A DNA stretch of 64,000 nt. Source: Owenia fusiformis (Eukaryota; Annelida; Polychaeta; Sabellida; Oweniidae). The position numbers and the translations under genes were made by a program. A model generated the notes under the pieces. That model saw only the letters and a program-made list of their open reading frames with translations, was not told where the DNA came from and ran no database searches. Where the stretch lies: assembly GCA_903813345.2 (NCBI GenBank), contig CAIIXF020000012.1:16612020-16676019 (forward strand). The letters are read 5' to 3'. Below, in pieces: positions 59,790-64,000 of the stretch (positions within the stretch are counted from its first letter, which is position 1; the number at the start of each line of letters is the position of its first letter).

Positions 59790-61200
59790 ACATACCTTGA
59801 ATTTTTTAGAAAAAAATTGGCTAAAAATGGAAACTACAAAAAGTCAAAATGTTCAACTCAAACAAAACTCTAGCTATTTAATATTAACACTATGTATTAT
59901 TTAATGTTTTTCAGATGTTTAATGACCTTCATTAGTGTACTAGTGTCTAGAAATAAGATAATTAAGGACAAAATTTGGCATTTTTGATCATTTTCGCTTT
60001 CAGCAGTAACATATAGTTCCTTATATCTTGAGTTTAATGTTGACTGGTTGTTGCAATTTTGATTAAATCTGTGCTTGTACATGTCTTCTTCCATTTAAGA
60101 TACGAAAAATGTATATTGGACCACCAATGGTCATATTAGTGCCTTCAGATCTCCCCTACCCCATTTATTATGAAAAATTACTGAAACATATGAAAATATA
60201 AAATAACTTGAATTTATAAACTTTAACAATGTTGTAGCTATTCTATATCAATATTATGTATTATTTAATGTTTTTCAGATATTTCAGAACCTTTATTGGT
60301 ATACTAGTGCCTAGAAATGAGACATTTAAGGACAAAACTTGGCATTTTTTAAAATCATTTTAGCTTTCACCAGTAACATATAGTTTCTCATATATTGAGT
60401 TTTATGCTTACTGGTTGTTGCAATTGTAATAAAATCTGTTTTTGTAGATGTCTTCTTCCATTTAAGGTATAGAAAATGTATAGTGGACCACCAATGGTCA
60501 TATTAGAGCTTTCAGATCTCCCCTACCCCATTTATCATGAAAAATATAAGAAAAATATGAAAATATAAAATAACTTGAAACTATAAACTTTAATAAAGTT
60601 GTAGCTATTCTATATCAATATTATGTGTTATTTAATGTTTCTAAGATATTTCAGAACCTTTATTGGTAAACTAGTGCCTAGAAATGAGACATTTAAGGAC
60701 AAAACATGGCTTTTTTGACCATTTTCGCTTTCAGCAATACCATATAGGTCCTGATATCTTGAGTTTAATGCTGACTGGTTGGTGCATTCTTAGTCAAATT
60801 TGTTCTTGTACATGTCTTCTTCCATTTAGGATATAGAAAATGTATATTGGACAACCAATGTTGATATTATAGCTTTCATGTCTCCCCTGCCCCATTTATG
60901 TAAATGAAAAAGTAATTTCAAATCATCAACTTTAACAAAATTGTAGCTATTCTCTATCGATACTATGTATTATTTAATGTAACCTTCATTTGATTACATG
61001 TGTCTAAAATTTGGCATTTTTAGCATTCTGCATTTAGCAGTAGCATATAATTTTCCACAATTATAATTCTTTGATGATAGATTCATATATGTTTTTTATT
61101 GAATCTGTCTTCTCTGATTTAACTTAAAGAAAATGTATGTAAGACAACGAATGTTTTTATTAGAGGTCTAAGATCTGCCCTCCACCATTAAATGAGAAAA
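59790..61200 (+). repeat. Tandem array of about 365-bp units, forward arm
   Basis: TATGTATTATTTAATGTTTTT recurs near 59891, 60255, 60621 and 60965, and CAGATCTCCCCTACCCCATT near 60148, 60513 and (diverged) 60877. The spacing is therefore about 365 bp. Units decay toward 61200-61470. Matching units in opposite orientation lie at 63300-64000. Confidence 0.85.
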
Positions 61201-62751
61201 CCAACACAAATGTTATTATTGCATGATAATATTCTTAAACTTTTCAAAAGTTTAGCATATTTATTAGCACACTAAAATCAAAAAATGACACATAAATGGG
61301 CAAAATGACCAATGTTTCACTTTCAGCAATAGTTGTTTATATTTTTAGTTGAATGGTGATTAGTTGACATATTTTAGATCATATATATTCAACAATGTGT
61401 CTTGTTATCTTCAAAGCATGGAAAATGTGTTTTAAACACAAATATACATATTAGAGATAAAATTACTACACTACTATATTTTTAAAAGATTACTCAAAAA
61501 TAGCATAGTGCGAAATAATTTTGTAATTTCGCAGTTTACTCTCATATGAATCAAATGATATGTCTTTATATAGACATGATTGTTCACAACTCTCGAACTT
61601 AATCCAGCAACAGCCTGATTTTTCAAATCTCCCTGGTTCTATGTTAGAGCTGCATTTAAGTCATTTTAAAGGTAACTGGTCAACTGGTACCCAAGACAAG
61701 TCGTACCCAAGCATATATTTTGTTTTGAGTCAAGTGTTGGACTGGGAATGTGTAAAGATATACATATTATAACTGTAACATACTGTTCAGAAGTTTGAAG
61801 AATTTTCAGAAGAAATTGATATAATTTTGTAACATTTTGAGCTTTGAGTGTCAATTTATTTTGACTATTATTTTATATTGGATGTTCGAGTGAAGAGATA
61901 TATGTTTATTCCACACATTCATAATCATTTTTTTAAATATTGTATGTTTATGAGTGTTTGGAAGAAGTGTCAATTTCCAATTGGAAAAAATTTAACAGAT
62001 TAAACTTCCTTTAAACTTTCTCAAAATGCTCAAATTAATTGTTTGATTCATTTGTAGAAAAGTCACTGTTGTAATTATATTTATTTATATATATGTTTGA
62101 CAAGAAATGTTGTGAACAAGCACTTCAAGCACTTGTTTTATTAGTAAAAAGGTGATTCAAGTTAAATCAAAATGCTTTACTTAATCCATTGAGAAAAAAT
62201 GTCTTCTAAATTCAAAAAAATATTGAGGCTTATTTGAGTCACATTATAACATGAAAACATAATTATACAAACTCAATTTGTTTTCCTAATATGCACCCAT
62301 AATACTGGAAATAACTCGGGTACGAGTTGTCTTGGGTACCAGTTGTCTTAGGTACGACTTGTCTTGGGTACCAGTTGACTAGGAAGCATTTTAAAGGTCT
62401 AAGTTGCTCATGACACCACAAGCTATTCAGATATGTAAGATCTCTAAATAATTTTTATAGTTCTGAGAAACTCATCCTTAAATATTGTCCAACGATGTGC
62501 ACTATGTTGTTTATTGCCACATGGACAAGTAGCAATACACGCTTGACTAGAAACTTTGTATAGCAATTTTCGCTGCCTTTTGCCATTTTACATTTGCGAA
62601 TTGCCAAGGACATATGTTTCTTGTGTTGCTACGAAGGTTTGTTTGTGAGTACTGGTACAAGACACCCATCTTTGATATATCTTCAAATAGGTATTGCACT
62701 TTGAGATTCATATAGTAATTTAGAATGCTACCTTGAAGGACATAAGAAACT

Positions 62752-62964
62752 TTAAGAGCTCTTTTTAACTCTCATCCTTCTTTGCAAGCAACATTCTGTA
62801 TCATCAGACTGAATACAAATTCTCTCAACATTGAACTCCTTTGTCTTGTCTGCAGCACTGTAATAGACATGGGCCATAAGGAGAGTGTCAACTTCTTCAT
62901 GATCAGTATTTGATAGATAAGTTGCAACTATCAGTTTTGCAAAGTTCAATAGCAGCTCTGCCAA
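62752..62964 (-). pseudogene. Decayed coding fragment, HEEVDTLLMAH-type mobile-element protein
   Basis: The minus-strand translation contains SNTDHEEVDTLLMAHVYYSA and, about 20 residues on, ICIQSDDTEC. This resembles the 'DQEEADT...HA...V..PDTDV' motif pair of uncharacterised, high-copy proteins in invertebrate genomes that are usually repeat-associated. The frame breaks on both sides, with no start context, splice sites or partner exons, so it is treated as a remnant. Assignment rests on recalled motifs and is tentative. Confidence 0.4.
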
Positions 62965-63299
62965 AAGTGAAATTCATCCCATTTTAGAGATACAGTAACA
63001 TTGCTTCACAAACCAAAGACAGCTTTACCATTTTGTAATCCTTTCCAAAATCATCTTGTTGGCTGTTCTTCATTTCACAATGTTTACATTTACCAAAATA
63101 TCCCCAAGCCCAATATCTATCATGAACTTCCTAATTACACCACCCTTAGGTGTAATATGGAAATCACCAAGCATTTGACAACATTGCATTTGATATGAGG
63201 GAATTTAACCAATATGGCTTGATCACTGGTTATAATTATCACAGTACTATACCCCATTATTTTTAAATATATTCCAAGTATTGTACTATACATTGCATA

Positions 63300-64000
63300 G
63301 ATTCATGAGCAGTTTGCAACATATCATAACCAGAAAAGCCCAATGGACAAAGATAGAGAATACCCGCCCCATTTGCAACTCAACTTTAAATGTCTAATTT
63401 TTAGACTTGTATACTCATGAAGTTCCTGACACATCTGAAAAATATCAAGTAATACATAGTATTGATCTAGAATAGCGACAACTTTGTTAAAGTCTATACT
63501 TTGAAATTGTTTGGTTTTTATATTTCTGGTTATTTTTTCAAAATAAATGGGGTAGGGGAGATATGTAAGCTCTAATATAATGACAGGCTTTCCAATATAC
63601 ATTTTTAAATACCTTAAATCAAAGTAGGCAGGCAAAAGAACAGATTTGATCAAGAATCCATCAACCAATCAGCATAAAACTCAAGATATAAGGAACTATA
63701 TGTTATTGCTAACAGTGGAAATGATGAAAAATGCCAAATTTTGTTCTTAAATGTCTAATTTCTCTACACTAGAATACTAATGAAGGTCCTGAAACATTAA
63801 TTATAGCAATCAATAACACATAAAGAATAGTTACATCTTTGTTAAAGTTTATACTGGTAGTTTGAAGTTATTTTTTATATTTTCCAGTCATCTTCCCTAA
63901 TAAATGGGGTAGGGGAGAACTGAAAGCTCTAATATGAACATTGTTTGTCTACTATACATTTTCAGTACCTTAAATGGAATAAAACATGTACAAGAACAGA
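63300..64000 (-). repeat. Tandem array of about 365-bp units, inverted arm (runs off the window)
   Basis: AAATGGGGTAGGGGAGA at about 63545 and 63904, and ACTTTGTTAAAGT at about 63480 and 63838, are reverse complements of the 59790-61200 unit with the same spacing of about 365 bp. The mirrored positions agree on a symmetry centre near 62.03 kb. Confidence 0.85.

Overview
This window is eukaryotic, AT-rich nuclear DNA. Every confident gene is split into phase-consistent exons with GT/AG borders, introns are long, and the intervening DNA is packed with short inverted-repeat elements, minisatellites and long hairpins. Gene content (AIFM3, ARMC5, two mitochondrial ribosomal proteins, a 3-beta-HSD-like enzyme, a short-chain-collagen-C4-type protein) fits a marine invertebrate. 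The repeats (GACG runs, ACATGTAC motifs, 'CGTAGCCAGGGGGG' elements) suggest a lophotrochozoan such as a mollusc or brachiopod. That taxonomic reading is inference.

Layout. 1-303: 21-bp tandem repeat. 1535-10279 (minus): N-terminal four exons of MRPL44; the rest lies left of the window. 10400-13886 (plus): complete three-exon MRPL57 (mL63), head to head with MRPL44 across only 120 bp. 16861-26373 (minus): complete AIFM3-like gene with 15 coding exons, 600 aa, plus a possible alternative first exon inside a transposon-like element. 28895-38684 (plus): complete six-exon ARMC5-like gene, 1094 aa, divergent from AIFM3. 39948-43641 (plus): six-exon gene for an unrecognised 211-aa secreted cysteine-rich protein behind a TATA box. 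43.7-48.2 kb: gene-free and made largely of three TIR or foldback elements. 48725-52824 (minus): five-exon type II membrane, coiled-coil, collagen and C4-domain protein, 404 aa. 54893-57414 (minus): four-exon 3-beta-hydroxysteroid-dehydrogenase-like SDR, 379 aa. 57.9-64 kb: a MITE, then about 365-bp tandem units that recur in inverted orientation around a centre near 62.03 kb, with a decayed coding fragment inside.

Functional threads. MRPL44 and MRPL57 both belong to the mitoribosome large subunit and probably share a bidirectional promoter. AIFM3 is a Rieske/FAD oxidoreductase, ARMC5 a BTB protein of the CUL3 adaptor type, and the C4 collagen and orphan secreted protein are extracellular or cell-surface products. 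I see no operon-like organisation beyond the two divergent pairs (MRPL44/MRPL57 and AIFM3/ARMC5). Exon structures were derived by hand from splice motifs, reading-frame continuity and recalled family similarity, not from transcripts or database searches.
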